Assembly (NCBI RefSeq): GCF_000721235.1
Contig: NZ_JOFH01000002.1
Span: forward strand, 1 to 64,000
Length of the DNA: 64,000 nucleotides
From: Streptomyces olivaceus
GTDB taxonomy: Bacteria; Actinomycetota; Actinomycetes; Streptomycetales; Streptomycetaceae
Direction of reading: 5' to 3'
The translations under genes and the position numbers were made by a program. A model generated the notes under the pieces. The model saw nothing but the letters and a program-made list of their open reading frames with translations, was not told the origin of the DNA and made no database searches. Each line of letters starts with the position of its first letter. Within the stretch, counting starts at the first letter, position 1. Below, piece after piece: positions 33,474-42,802 of this stretch.

Positions 33474-34099
33474 CCCCGAAGCGGGCCGGCTGGATCGCGT
33501 CGGGCGCCGCCGCGGTGCTCGTCGCGGCCGGCGCGATCACCTACGCGGTCGCCGGGGACGACGGCAGCACCGGCCGGGTGCCGTCCGCCGACTCGGCCGA
33601 CGCCGGGTTCGCGCGGGACATGTCGGTCCACCACCAGCAGGCCGTGGAGATGTCGTACGTCGTGCGCGACCGCACCGACGACGAGGAGGTGCGGCGGCTC
33701 GCGTACGACATCGCGCAGACCCAGGCCAACCAGCGCGGCATGATGATCGGCTGGCTCGACCTGTGGGAGCTGCCGAAGGTGTCGTCCGACCCGCCGATGA
33801 CCTGGATGGGCATGGGCGGCGCGCCCTCCGCGGGCGAGGGCTCGCTGATGCCCGGGATGGCCACCGACGCCGAGATGGACGAACTCGGCACGCTCGACGG
33901 CGAGGAGGCCGAGGTCTTCTACCTCCGGTTGATGACCGAACACCACAAGGGTGGCGTGCACATGGCCGAGGGGTGCGTCGAGAAGTGCTCGGTGGGGGTG
34001 GAGAAGCGGCTGGCCCGGGGGATGGTGGAGTCGCAGGAGTCGGAGATCCGGCTGATGGCCGACCTGCTCGCCGAACGGGGCGCCGAGCCGCGGAGTTGA
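33470..34099 (+). CDS. DUF305 exported protein
   Basis: The product is 209 aa. The GTG at 33470 overlaps the DUF3105 stop. The N-terminal helix WIASGAAAVLVAAGAITYAVAG is a signal anchor. The two DUF305 halves are visible: ADAGFARDMSVHHQQAVEMSYVV and then VFYLRLMTEHHKGGVHMAEGCV. In this ferritin-like four-helix family the HHQQA and EHHKGG motifs, plus Met-rich segments (TWMGMGG), are thought to bind metal, often copper. It acts with the DUF3105 protein at the outer membrane face, presumably in metal handling. Confidence 0.85.
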   Translation: MTPKRAGWIASGAAAVLVAAGAITYAVAGDDGSTGRVPSADSADAGFARDMSVHHQQAVEMSYVVRDRTDDEEVRRLAYDIAQTQANQRGMMIGWLDLWELPKVSSDPPMTWMGMGGAPSAGEGSLMPGMATDAEMDELGTLDGEEAEVFYLRLMTEHHKGGVHMAEGCVEKCSVGVEKRLARGMVESQESEIRLMADLLAERGAEPRS

Positions 34100-34248
34100 G
34101 CCCGGCGGGCGCGGGCAGGTACAGGGTGGCTGCACCGGCCCGGTGAGGCCCCCGGTGAGGCCGCGGTGAGGTCCCGGTGAGGCCGCGGACACGAGGCCGA
34201 AACCCGCACGTCACCCCATTGCGTCGTTCTGACGATTACACTGGCCGC

Positions 34249-36021
34249 GTGCCCCGACTACGACTCGCCCTGAACCAGATCGACTCCACCGTCGGCGACC
34301 TCGCCGGCAACGCGGAGGCGGTCGTCCGGTGGACCCGGCACTCGGCCGGGCAGGGGGCGCACCTGGTGGCGTTCCCCGAGATGATGCTGACCGGCTATCC
34401 CGTCGAGGACCTGGCCCTCAGGTCGTCCTTCGTGGCGGCCTCCCGCGCCGCCCTGGTCTCCCTCGCGACGCGGCTCGCGGACGAGGGACTGGGCGGGCTG
34501 CCGGTGGTCGTCGGCCACCTCGACCGCTCGGCGACCGCCCGGCCGAAGTACGGCCAGCCGGCCGGCGCCCCGCAGAACGCGGTGGCCGTGCTGCACGGAG
34601 GCGAGGTCGTGCTGAGCCTCGCCAAGCACCACCTGCCGAACTACGGCGTCTTCGACGAGTTCCGCTACTTCGTGCCCGGCGACACCATGCCCGTCCTGCG
34701 GGTGCGCGGCGTGGACGTGGCGCTGGCCGTCTGCGAGGACCTGTGGCAGGACGGCGGCCGGGTACCGGCGGCGCGCTCGGCGCGGGCCGGGCTGCTGCTC
34801 TCCGTCAACGCCTCCCCGTACGAGCGCGACAAGGACGACACCCGGCTCGAACTGGTCCGCAAGCGCGCCCAGGAGGCCGGGTGCACCACCGCCTACCTCG
34901 CGATGGCGGGCGGACAGGACGAGCTGGTCTTCGACGGCGACTCGATCGTCGTCGACCGGGACGGGGCGGTCCTGGCGCGGGCGCCGCAGTTCACCGAGGA
35001 GTGCGTGGTGCTCGATCTCGACCTCCCGGCCGCCGGGGCGGACGCGCCCACGGGCGTGGTGGACGACGGGCTGCGCATCGACCGGGTGGTGCTCTCCGAG
35101 GAGCCCGTGCACGGCGGCGGGCCCGCGCCGTCCGACGAGCCCCTGCTCTCCGGCGGGCACGCCGAGCGGCTGGACGACGACGAGGAGGTCTACGCGGCGC
35201 TCGTCGCCGGCCTGCGCGCGTACGTCACGAAGAACGGCTTCCGCTCGGTACTGGTCGGCCTGTCCGGCGGCATCGACTCCGCGCTGGTCGCGGCGATCGC
35301 CTGCGACGCGGTCGGCGCGCGGCACGTGCACGGCGTCTCGATGCCGTCCCGCTACTCCTCCGAGCACTCCAGGGGCGACGCGGCCGAGCTGGCCCGCCGC
35401 ACCGGCCTGCACTTCCGCACCGTGGCGATCGAGGCGATGTTCGACGCGTACATGGGCGCGCTGGGTCTGACCGGACTGGCCGAGGAGAACCTGCAGTCCC
35501 GGCTGCGCGGCACGCTGCTGATGGCGCTCTCCAACCAGGAGGGCCACCTCGTCCTCGCCCCCGGCAACAAGTCGGAGCTGGCGGTCGGCTACTCCACGCT
35601 GTACGGCGACTCGGTGGGCGGGTACGGACCCATCAAGGACGTGTACAAGACGTCCGTCTTCCGCCTCGCCGAGTGGCGCAACCGGGCGGCGGCGGCGCGG
35701 GGGCAGACTCCGCCGATCCCGGAGAACTCGATCACCAAGCCGCCGAGCGCGGAGCTGCGGCCGGGCCAGGTCGACACCGACTCGCTGCCGGACTACCCGG
35801 TCCTCGACGCGATCCTCGACCTGTACGTCGACCGGGACCGGGGCGCGGACGAGATCGTGGCCGCCGGGTACGACCGGGAGCTGGTGACGAGGACGCTGCG
35901 CATGGTGGACACCGCGGAGTACAAGCGGCGGCAGTACCCGCCGGGCACCAAGATCTCGGCGAAGGGCTTCGGCAGGGACCGCCGCCTGCCGGTCACCAAC
36001 CGGTGGCGGGAGACGGGCTGA
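34249..36021 (+). CDS. nadE: Glutamine-dependent NAD+ synthetase
   Basis: The product is 590 aa. It converts nicotinate adenine dinucleotide to NAD+ with glutamine as nitrogen donor. The N-terminal nitrilase-type glutaminase domain shows Glu in AFPEMMLTGYP, Lys in LAKHHLPNYGVFDE and Cys in LAVCEDLWQ. The C-terminal synthetase domain begins after about residue 310, with the P-loop GLSGGIDSALVAAIA, GTLLMALSNQEG, LAPGNKSELAVGYSTLYGD and TKPPSAELRPGQ. The GTG at 34249 is preferred because TACACT (34237-34242) lies 6 bases upstream (leaderless). Confidence 0.94.
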   Translation: MPRLRLALNQIDSTVGDLAGNAEAVVRWTRHSAGQGAHLVAFPEMMLTGYPVEDLALRSSFVAASRAALVSLATRLADEGLGGLPVVVGHLDRSATARPKYGQPAGAPQNAVAVLHGGEVVLSLAKHHLPNYGVFDEFRYFVPGDTMPVLRVRGVDVALAVCEDLWQDGGRVPAARSARAGLLLSVNASPYERDKDDTRLELVRKRAQEAGCTTAYLAMAGGQDELVFDGDSIVVDRDGAVLARAPQFTEECVVLDLDLPAAGADAPTGVVDDGLRIDRVVLSEEPVHGGGPAPSDEPLLSGGHAERLDDDEEVYAALVAGLRAYVTKNGFRSVLVGLSGGIDSALVAAIACDAVGARHVHGVSMPSRYSSEHSRGDAAELARRTGLHFRTVAIEAMFDAYMGALGLTGLAEENLQSRLRGTLLMALSNQEGHLVLAPGNKSELAVGYSTLYGDSVGGYGPIKDVYKTSVFRLAEWRNRAAAARGQTPPIPENSITKPPSAELRPGQVDTDSLPDYPVLDAILDLYVDRDRGADEIVAAGYDRELVTRTLRMVDTAEYKRRQYPPGTKISAKGFGRDRRLPVTNRWRETG

Positions 36022-36048
36022 GGGACCGGCCGGGACGGCGCCGCCCGG

Positions 36049-36495
36049 TCAGGCTCCGCCCTTGAGGTCCGCCAGTACCTTGTGCAGCGGCTCCGCCTCG
36101 CGGCGCCGGTACTCCTGGATCGCCCAGCCGTTGCCGTCCGGGTCCTTGAAGTACATGAAGGTGGCGCCGTCGTCCGGCGTGTACCGCACCGGTTCCGACA
36201 CCTCGAGGCCGCGCGCGGTCAGCTCCGCGTGGGCCGCCCCGATGTCGGCGACGCAGAGCTGGAGGGCCTGGTACGAGCCCGGTTCCGGCCGGGTCTCGAC
36301 CTGGGCCATCTCCCAGATGGTGTCGCCGAGGGCGATCGAACAGCCGGAGCCCGGAGGCGTCAGCTGGACGATGCGCATGCCCGGCATGACCTCCTGGTCG
36401 ATGTCGACGTGGAAGCCGACCTTGTCGCGGTAGAAGTCCCGGGCCCGGTCGATGTCGGTGACCGGGAGCGGGATCACTTCGAGGGTGAAGTCCAT
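36049..36495 (-). CDS. Glyoxalase/bleomycin-resistance (VOC) family protein
   Basis: The product is 148 aa. VOC proteins bind a metal between paired beta-alpha-beta-beta-beta units and act as dioxygenases, isomerases or binding proteins. Here the first unit runs from FTLEVIPLPVTDIDRARDFYRDKVGFHVD and the second from LQLCVADIGAAHAELTARGLEV to TFMYFKDPDGNGWAIQEY. The FKDPDGNGW motif and the terminal Glu (IQEY) are typical. The first expected metal His position is taken by Pro (VIPLPV), so metal binding is uncertain. The substrate is unknown. Confidence 0.85.
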   Translation of the reverse strand: MDFTLEVIPLPVTDIDRARDFYRDKVGFHVDIDQEVMPGMRIVQLTPPGSGCSIALGDTIWEMAQVETRPEPGSYQALQLCVADIGAAHAELTARGLEVSEPVRYTPDDGATFMYFKDPDGNGWAIQEYRRREAEPLHKVLADLKGGA

Positions 36496-36579
36496 GGCGT
36501 GGCTCCTTCGACGTCCTTGTCGAGCGCGTGCCGAGCACGATACGGGCCGTCAGCAGCCCTGTGCGGGCCGTCAGCGGTG

Positions 36580-36834
36580 TCAGTAGTGGTAGCGGGCCTG
36601 CACGATGACCAGTACGCCGTCGGCGGGCTTGTACACGAGCCGGTGTGTGTCGTCGATGCGCCGTGACCAGTAGCCCGACAGGTCGCCCTTGAGCGGCTCC
36701 GGCTTCCCGATGCCCTTGAACGGGTCACGGGTGATGTCGTCGATCAGTCTGTTGATCCGCTTGGTCACCTTCCGGTCGCTCTCGGCCCAGTGGACGTAGT
36801 CCTCCCAGCCGTGGGACGTGAAAGTGACCCTCAC
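36580..36834 (-). CDS. yoeB: YoeB-family mRNA interferase toxin
   Basis: The product is 84 aa. The GTG at 36834 overlaps the yefM stop (GTGA). YoeB binds the ribosomal A site and cuts mRNA after the start codon. Family features are all present: [24 protein letters not shown] at the N-terminus, [31 protein letters not shown] in the centre with the catalytic Glu and Arg, and the terminal ARYHY with the catalytic His and Tyr. It forms a tight complex with YefM until the antitoxin is degraded. It matches the characterised Streptomyces yefM-yoeB locus. Confidence 0.95.
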   Translation of the reverse strand: MRVTFTSHGWEDYVHWAESDRKVTKRINRLIDDITRDPFKGIGKPEPLKGDLSGYWSRRIDDTHRLVYKPADGVLVIVQARYHY

Positions 36835-37094
36835 GCCCGCTCCGCGTCCGGGTCGATCAGCTCGCGATGCCGTGCTTCGCCCGCTTCGGCCTCCGCGATG
36901 GAGTCGAGCAGACGGCGGGCGTTCTTGGGCGAGCGCAGGAGGTGCACCGTCTCCGTCCACGCCGTGAAGTCCTCCTCGGACATGAGTACGGCGTTTCCCT
37001 TGCGGGAGGTGATGTGTACCGGGGCGTGGTCCTCGTTGACCTGCTCTATCAGCGGGAACAGGTTCTGACGGGCTTCGCTGGCGGTGATGGGCAT
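36831..37094 (-). CDS. yefM: YefM-family antitoxin and autorepressor
   Basis: The product is 87 aa; the ATG at 37094 follows GGGAGG. The N-terminal Phd/YefM DNA-binding fold reads [41 protein letters not shown]. The charged C-terminal half ([20 protein letters not shown]) wraps and neutralises YoeB. With YoeB it should bind the palindromes at 37116-37136 and repress its own promoter. Confidence 0.95.
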   Translation of the reverse strand: MPITASEARQNLFPLIEQVNEDHAPVHITSRKGNAVLMSEEDFTAWTETVHLLRSPKNARRLLDSIAEAEAGEARHRELIDPDAERA

Positions 37095-37115
37095 ACCGGT
37101 GCCTCCCTTCCAGGG

Positions 37116-37136
37116 CTTGTACAAGATATCGTACGA
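37116..37136. promoter_or_regulatory. YefM operator palindromes
   Basis: CTTGTACAAG (37116-37125) is a perfect palindrome with the TGTACA core known from the E. coli yefM operator. A second palindrome, TCGTACGA (37129-37136), follows 3 bases away. They lie 22 bases upstream of yefM and overlap the expected promoter. Confidence 0.75.
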
Positions 37137-37245
37137 GTCCGGGGCGGTCCACCGGAGAGCGGGACCGGTCCCGGCGCCCGCGCGCGCCTGCCCGGCTACC
37201 CTCAAGCCGTACCCCTTGATCCCCCAGGTCCGACAGGAGGCCGAG

Positions 37246-40200
37246 ATGACGGCGCCGGGACGCAGGAGCAGTACCTTCACGCGACTGCTGCGGCACGGCT
37301 TCACCGACCCCTCGGCCGCCGAGCGGCTGCTGGACGGCGCGGAGCTGGCCGAGGTCCGGGCCGACCCCGTCCTCCTCGAGGCGCTCGGCGCCACCGCCGA
37401 CCCCGACCTCGCCCTGCACGGCCTGGTCCGGCTCCTGGAGGCGCAGCCCGGTCCCACCGCCCGCCAGGAGCTGCTGGACACCCTGATAGCGGCCAAGCCG
37501 CTGCGCGACCGTCTCCTCGGTGTGCTCGGCGCCTCCGAGGCGCTCGCCGACCACCTCGCCCGGCACGCCGGCGACTGGCAGGCCCTCGTCACCTACGAAC
37601 CGCGCGACCTGCACCGCGGCGTCGAGGAGTTCGAGCAGGGCCTCGCCGAGGCCACCGACCCGGTGTCCCTGCGCGTCGCCTACCGGCGCTGCCTGCTGTC
37701 CATCGCCGCCCGCGACGTCTGCGGCACCATCGACGTCGCCGAGACCGCCGCCGAGCTGGCCGACCTCGCCACCGCCACCCTGCGCGCCGCCCTGGCCCTC
37801 GCCGAGGCCGCCGCGCCCGAGGACGCCGCGCGGTGCAGGCTCGCCGTGATCGCGATGGGCAAGTGCGGCGGACACGAGCTGAACTACGTCTCAGACGTCG
37901 ACGTGATCTTCGTGGGCGAGCCCGCGGCGGGCGCGGACAGCGACGCGGACGCCGACGAGACCAAGGCGCTGCGGGCCGCGACCGCGCTGGCCTCGCACAT
38001 GATGCGGATCTGCTCCGAGACCACCGTCGAGGGCTCCATCTGGCCCGTCGACGCCAACCTCCGCCCCGAGGGGCGCCACGGCCCGCTGGTGCGCACCCTC
38101 AGCAGCCACGTCGCCTACTACCAGCGCTGGGCCAAGACCTGGGAGTTCCAGGCGCTGCTCAAGGCCCGCCCGGTGGCCGGCGACCCCGGCCTCGGCGCCG
38201 AGTACGTCGCCGCCCTGCAGCCCCTGGTGTGGCAGGCCGCCGACCGCGAGAACTTCGTCCCCGACGTGCAGAAGATGCGCCGCCGGGTGGTGGAGACCAT
38301 CCCCGCCGCCGAGGTCGACCGGCAGCTCAAGCTGGGTCCGGGCGGCCTCAGGGACGTCGAGTTCGCCGTGCAGCTGCTCCAGCTCGTGCACGGGCGCTCC
38401 GACACCTCCCTGCACAGCGGTACGACCCTGGACGCCCTGGAGGCCCTCGCCGCCGGCGGCTACGTCGGCCGGACCGACGCGGCCCAGCTCGACGAGGCGT
38501 ACCGCTTCCTGCGCTCCATGGAGCACCGCATCCAGCTGCACCGGCTGCGCCGCACCCACCTCGTGCCCGAGGACCAGGCCGACCTGCGCCGCCTCGGCCG
38601 CTCCCTCGGCCTGCGCACCGACCCCGTCGACGGGCTGCTGCGCGCCTGGCGGCGGCACTCCTCCGTCGTACGCCGGCTGCACGAGAAGCTGTTCTACCGG
38701 CCGCTGCTCGACGCCGTCGCCCAGCTCGCGCCCGGCGAGGCCCGGCTCAGCCCCGAGGCCGCGCGCGAGCGCATGGTCGCCCTCGGGTACGCCGACCCGG
38801 CCTCCGCCCTGCGGCACCTGGAGGCCCTGGCGTCCGGAGTCACCCGCAAGTCGGCCATCCAGCGCACCCTGCTGCCCGTGCTGCTGGGCTGGTTCGCCGA
38901 CTCGGCCGACCCCGACGCCGGACTGCTCAACTTCCGCAAGGTCTCGGACGCGCTCGGCAAGACGCCCTGGTACCTCAGGCTGCTGCGGGACGAGGGCGCC
39001 GCGGCCGAGAACCTCGCCCGCGTCCTGTCCGCCGGGCGGCTCGCCCCCGACCTGCTGATGCGGGCCCCCGAGGCCGTCGCGCTGCTCGGCGACGGCGCCG
39101 CCGGGGGACTGGCGCCGCGCGGACGCGCCCAGCTGGAGCAGGAGGTGCTCGCCGCGGTCCGCCGCGCCGACGGCGCCGTGCAGGCGGTCACCGCGGCACG
39201 CGGGGTACGGCGCCGGGAGCTGTTCCGCACCGCCGCCGCCGACATCGTCGGCTCCTACGGCACCGAGGCGCAGCCCGTCGAGGCCGACCAGGGCGCGCTG
39301 GTGGACCTGGTCGGCGGCGCGGTGTCCGACCTGACGGCGGCGACCCTGGCGGGAACGCTGCGGGCGGTGGTGCGGGAGGGGTGGGGCGACACCCTGCCGA
39401 CCCGGTTCGCGATCATCGGCATGGGCCGCTTCGGCGGGCACGAACTGGGCTACGGATCGGACGCCGACGTGCTCTTCGTGCACGAGCCGCGCGACGGGGT
39501 CGGCGAACGGGAGGCCGGGGACGCCGCGAACAAGGTCGTCGCCGAGCTGCGCCGCCTGCTCCAGGTGCCGAGCGCCGACCCGCCGCTGCCGATCGACGCC
39601 GACCTGCGGCCCGAGGGCAAGTCGGGGCCGCTGGTGCGCACCCTGAAGTCGTACGAGGCGTACTACCGGCGCTGGTCACTGGCGTGGGAGCGGCACGCGC
39701 TGCTGCGGGCCGAGTTCGTGGCCGGCGACGCGGACCTGGGGCGGCGCTTCACCGAGCTGGTAGACCCGCTGCGGTACCCGGCGGACGGGCTGGGGGACGA
39801 CGACGCCCGGGAGATCCGGCGCCTGAAGGCCCGGATGGAGACCGAGCGGCTGCCGCGCGGCGCGGACCCCAAGCTGCACGCCAAACTGGGGCCGGGCGGG
39901 CTCTCCGACGTGGAGTGGACCGTGCAGCTCCTCCAGCTGCGGCACGGCCACGAGGAGGAGGGGCTGCGGACCACCGGGACGCGGGAGGCGCTGGCCGCCG
40001 CGCGGGACGTCGGGCTGATCTCGGCGGAGCATGCCGGGACGCTCGACGAGGCGTGGGTCCTGGCGAGCCGGGTCCGCAACGCGGTGATGCTGGTCCGCGG
40101 GCGGGCCGGGGACACCTTCCCGACCGACACGCGGGAGCTGGCGGCGGTGGGGCGCTACCTGGGGCACGGCCCGGGGCACGCGGGGGACATGCTGGACGAG

Positions 40201-40257
40201 TACCGGCGCACGGCCCGGCGGGCGCGGACGGTGGTGGAGGAGCTCTTCTACGCCTAG
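37246..40257 (+). CDS. glnE: Glutamine synthetase adenylyltransferase/adenylyl-removing enzyme
   Basis: The product is 1003 aa; the ATG at 37246 follows AGGAGG. GlnE adds AMP to glutamine synthetase I or removes it according to nitrogen status. The two nucleotidyltransferase domains are evident. The N-terminal, de-adenylylating one has [25 protein letters not shown] and later [18 protein letters not shown]. The C-terminal, adenylylating one has [25 protein letters not shown] and [18 protein letters not shown]. Each is followed by a helical GlnD_UR_UTase-like region ([19 protein letters not shown] and [19 protein letters not shown]). The length is normal for actinobacteria. It lies close to glnA2 and glnII but is transcribed alone. 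Confidence 0.95.
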   Translation: MTAPGRRSSTFTRLLRHGFTDPSAAERLLDGAELAEVRADPVLLEALGATADPDLALHGLVRLLEAQPGPTARQELLDTLIAAKPLRDRLLGVLGASEALADHLARHAGDWQALVTYEPRDLHRGVEEFEQGLAEATDPVSLRVAYRRCLLSIAARDVCGTIDVAETAAELADLATATLRAALALAEAAAPEDAARCRLAVIAMGKCGGHELNYVSDVDVIFVGEPAAGADSDADADETKALRAATALASHMMRICSETTVEGSIWPVDANLRPEGRHGPLVRTLSSHVAYYQRWAKTWEFQALLKARPVAGDPGLGAEYVAALQPLVWQAADRENFVPDVQKMRRRVVETIPAAEVDRQLKLGPGGLRDVEFAVQLLQLVHGRSDTSLHSGTTLDALEALAAGGYVGRTDAAQLDEAYRFLRSMEHRIQLHRLRRTHLVPEDQADLRRLGRSLGLRTDPVDGLLRAWRRHSSVVRRLHEKLFYRPLLDAVAQLAPGEARLSPEAARERMVALGYADPASALRHLEALASGVTRKSAIQRTLLPVLLGWFADSADPDAGLLNFRKVSDALGKTPWYLRLLRDEGAAAENLARVLSAGRLAPDLLMRAPEAVALLGDGAAGGLAPRGRAQLEQEVLAAVRRADGAVQAVTAARGVRRRELFRTAAADIVGSYGTEAQPVEADQGALVDLVGGAVSDLTAATLAGTLRAVVREGWGDTLPTRFAIIGMGRFGGHELGYGSDADVLFVHEPRDGVGEREAGDAANKVVAELRRLLQVPSADPPLPIDADLRPEGKSGPLVRTLKSYEAYYRRWSLAWERHALLRAEFVAGDADLGRRFTELVDPLRYPADGLGDDDAREIRRLKARMETERLPRGADPKLHAKLGPGGLSDVEWTVQLLQLRHGHEEEGLRTTGTREALAAARDVGLISAEHAGTLDEAWVLASRVRNAVMLVRGRAGDTFPTDTRELAAVGRYLGHGPGHAGDMLDEYRRTARRARTVVEELFYA

Positions 40258-40399
40258 GGAGCACGGGCCGGGGCACGCTGCCGGCATCGCCGGCCCCCGT
40301 GCTGGTGTCGGGGGCCGGGCGGCGGGTGGCGCAGCCCGGCGTTGCGGGGTGCCTCCCCCACAGCCCACCCGTGCAGCCCCAGCGGCACGACTGGGGGCC

Positions 40400-41260
40400 T
40401 CACGCCCGCCCAGGTGCCCAGACCCCCCGCCGCCCGGCATCCGGCACCGCGCGCGGCAGCGCGTACGGCATCCGGCCGTACCACACCGCCGCCACCGCGT
40501 ACCCGAAGGCCAGGCACAGCACGCCGCCCACCGCGTCCAGCCAGAAGTGGTTGGCCGTCGCCACGATGACCACCAGCGTCAGCGCCGGGTACACAAGGCC
40601 CAGCACCCGCACCCACGGCACCGAGGCCAGCGCGAAGATCGTCAGGCCGCACCACACCGACCACCCGATGTGCATCGACGGCATCGCCGCGTACTGGTTG
40701 GACATGTTCTTCAGGTCGCCGGACGCCATCGACCCCCACGTCTGGTGGACCATCACGGTGTCGACGAAGCTCCCGCCGTTCATCAGGCGGGGCGGGGCGA
40801 GCGGATACAGGTAGTAACCGGCCAGCGCGACGCCCGTGGTGGCGAAGAGGACCAGCCGGGTCGCCGCGTAGCGGCCGGGGTGGCGGCGGTACAGCCACAC
40901 CAGTACCCCGACCGTCACCACGAAGTGCAGCGTGGCGTAGTAGTAGTTCATGCCGACGACGAGCCACGTCACCGAGTTGACCGCGTGGTTGACCGACTCC
41001 TCGACGGCGAGGCCCAGTTGCTGCTCGACGCGCCAGATCCAGTCGGCGTTGCGCAGCGCCTGCGCACGCTGTTCCGGCACCGCGTTGCGGACGAGCGAGT
41101 ACGTCCAGTAACTGAGCCCGACGAGCAGGATCTCGAACCACAGGCGGGGCCGGCGCGGGGCGCGGAGGCGACGCAGGAGGCGCTGCCCCGTCCGCTCGGG
41201 GACGGGGTGCGGAACGCCTTCCTCACGGCGCTCCCGAGTCCTCGCGGTCGCGTCACCCAT
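40400..41260 (-). CDS. PAP2-family membrane phosphatase / inositol phosphotransferase-like
   Basis: The product is 286 aa from ATG 41260, with CAGACT about 7 bases upstream. Six hydrophobic segments are seen, e.g. LWFEILLVGLSYWTYSLV, ATLHFVVTVGVLVWLY, LVLFATTGVALAGYYLYPLAP and VLGLVYPALTLVVIVATA. The segments YAAMPSMHIGWSVW and ANHFWLDAVGG fit the PAP2 motifs SGH (here PSMH) and S/N-R/H-x5-H/D-x3-D. The pattern (PPRLMNG, Y-x-A-M-P-S-M-H) is that of the PAP2_3/AUR1-like group, which transfers or removes phosphate from lipid-linked substrates. It converges on glnE, with a GC-rich hairpin between them. Confidence 0.85.
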   Translation of the reverse strand: MGDATARTRERREEGVPHPVPERTGQRLLRRLRAPRRPRLWFEILLVGLSYWTYSLVRNAVPEQRAQALRNADWIWRVEQQLGLAVEESVNHAVNSVTWLVVGMNYYYATLHFVVTVGVLVWLYRRHPGRYAATRLVLFATTGVALAGYYLYPLAPPRLMNGGSFVDTVMVHQTWGSMASGDLKNMSNQYAAMPSMHIGWSVWCGLTIFALASVPWVRVLGLVYPALTLVVIVATANHFWLDAVGGVLCLAFGYAVAAVWYGRMPYALPRAVPDAGRRGVWAPGRA

Positions 41261-41355
41261 AGGTTCGAGTCTGCCAGAAAAGCCCTCTCCCACCCGATCA
41301 TCCCGCAGTCGGAGCCGACCCGCATCCGACCCGGATTCCGGCACCCCGAGGAGGG

Positions 41356-42390
41356 TCAGGGGCGGGAGCGTCCGCCCGGTGCCGAGGCGGTCGAACCGCG
41401 CACCACCAGCTCCGGCATGAACACGAACTCGCTGTGCGGTGCGGGCGTCCCGGCGATCTCCTCCAGGAGCGTGCGCACCGCCGCCTGCCCCATCGCCGGG
41501 ACCGGCTTGCGGACCGTCGTGAGCGGCGGGTCGGTGAAGGCGATCAGCGGCGAGTCGTCGAAGCCGACGACCGAGACGTCCTTGGGCACGTCCAGGTCGA
41601 GCTGCCGGGCCGCCCGTATCGCGCCCAGCGCCATCATGTCGCTGGCGCAGACCACCGCCGTGCAGTCGCGCCCGATCAGCGCGGCGGCCGCGGCCTGACC
41701 GCCCTCCAGGGTGTAGAGGGAGTGCTGGACCAGTTCCTTCTCCACGGTCTGGGCCGCCAGCCCCAACTGGTCCTGGACCGTGCGGACGAACCCCTCGATC
41801 TTGCGCTGCACCGGCACGAACCGCTTCGGCCCGAGGGCCAGCCCGATCCGGGTGTGGCCGAGCGAGACCAGGTGCGTGACCGCGAGACTCATCGCGGCGC
41901 GGTCGTCGGGGGAGATGAACGGCGCCTGCACCTTCGACGAGAAGCCGTCGACGAGGACGAAGGGCACGCCCTGCGCCCGCAGCCGCTCGTAGCGCTGCAT
42001 GTCGGCGGTGGTGTCGGCGTGCAGCCCCGAGACGTAGATGATCCCGGCCACCCCGCGGTCCACCAGCATCTCGGTCAGCTCGTCCTCGGTGGAGCCGCCC
42101 GGCGTCTGGGTGGCGAGGACCGGCGTGTAGCCCTGGCGGGTCAGCGCCTGGCCGATGACCTGGGCGAGGGCCGGGAATATCGGGTTCTCCAGCTCCGGGG
42201 TGATCAGGCCGACCAGGCCCTCGCTGCGCTGCCGCAGCCGCACGGGGCGCTCGTAACCCAGCACGTCGAGGGCGGCGAGCACGGACTGGCGGGTGGTGGC
42301 GGCGACGCCCGGCTTCCCGTTGAGGACCCGGCTGACCGTCGCTTCGCTCACCCCCGCCTGGGCGGCGATGTCGGCAAGCCGTGTGGTCAC
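41356..42390 (-). CDS. malR: LacI-family maltose regulon repressor
   Basis: The product is 344 aa from GTG 42390. TACAGT lies 8 bases upstream, so a leaderless start is likely; an upstream ATG at 42495 would add 35 basic residues. The LacI helix-turn-helix TTRLADIAAQAGVSEATVSRVLNGKPGV is at the N-terminus, with the hinge helix after it. A periplasmic-binding-like effector domain follows (GLVGLITPELENPIFPALAQ, GIIYVSGLHAD, VSVVGFDDSPLIAF). It closely resembles S. coelicolor MalR, which represses malEFG and amylase genes and releases DNA in response to maltodextrins. It is divergent from malE. Confidence 0.92.
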   Translation of the reverse strand: MTTRLADIAAQAGVSEATVSRVLNGKPGVAATTRQSVLAALDVLGYERPVRLRQRSEGLVGLITPELENPIFPALAQVIGQALTRQGYTPVLATQTPGGSTEDELTEMLVDRGVAGIIYVSGLHADTTADMQRYERLRAQGVPFVLVDGFSSKVQAPFISPDDRAAMSLAVTHLVSLGHTRIGLALGPKRFVPVQRKIEGFVRTVQDQLGLAAQTVEKELVQHSLYTLEGGQAAAAALIGRDCTAVVCASDMMALGAIRAARQLDLDVPKDVSVVGFDDSPLIAFTDPPLTTVRKPVPAMGQAAVRTLLEEIAGTPAPHSEFVFMPELVVRGSTASAPGGRSRP

Positions 42391-42525
42391 AGGGGTGGAC
42401 TGTACCTGTCGGCCGCCGCCTTGCACACCGATCGGGCGCCGTGTGCGGCCGGTGGGACGGCCCGTCGGACGGCCCGGCGCGGGCTGCTGCGTCATCGCGC
42501 TCCCTCATGAATGTCGCGGCAAGAG

Positions 42526-42545
42526 CTTGCAGAGTCTTGCACAAG
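42526..42545. promoter_or_regulatory. MalR operator-like site 1
   Basis: CTTGCAGAGTCTTGCACAAG contains CTTGCA twice in direct order and a terminal CAAG, giving the CTTG...CAAG inverted symmetry known for MalR/Reg1 sites. Confidence 0.65.
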
Positions 42546-42649
42546 CGGAACGATCCCGCTCGATCCCCGTAAACAAACCGCTCGCCCCTGGTCCTTGAGC
42601 GTCTCGCAGTAGTCTCCCGCAGGTCACACGGGGATAACTTCGGAGATCT

Positions 42650-42670
42650 CTTGCACTTTTTTGCTGCAAG
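42650..42670. promoter_or_regulatory. MalR operator-like site 2
   Basis: CTTGCA (42650-42655) and TGCAAG (42665-42670) form a perfect inverted repeat with a 9-base T-rich spacer. It is 133 bases upstream of the malE start and nearer to its promoter than site 1. Confidence 0.7.
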
Positions 42671-42802
42671 GCCTTTCGCGCAGCTTTCCACGCTGTTACG
42701 TTCACGTCGCCCGACGGCGGCGATGGCGCGGTCGGTGTCGGCAGGAGCGGCGGACGGGCCCGCACCCTGCACCACACGGGCTTTCACCCTCAAGGAGAAC
42801 TC

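Larger units (their letters stand above)
42391..42802. other. malR-malE intergenic control region
   Basis: This 412-base region holds the divergent malR and malE promoters. Two CTTGC-type inverted repeats (listed separately) stand out. A-rich/T-rich CACTTTTTTGC occurs at 42654-42664. The -10 of malR is at 42399-42404 on the minus strand. No small gene is evident. Confidence 0.6.
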
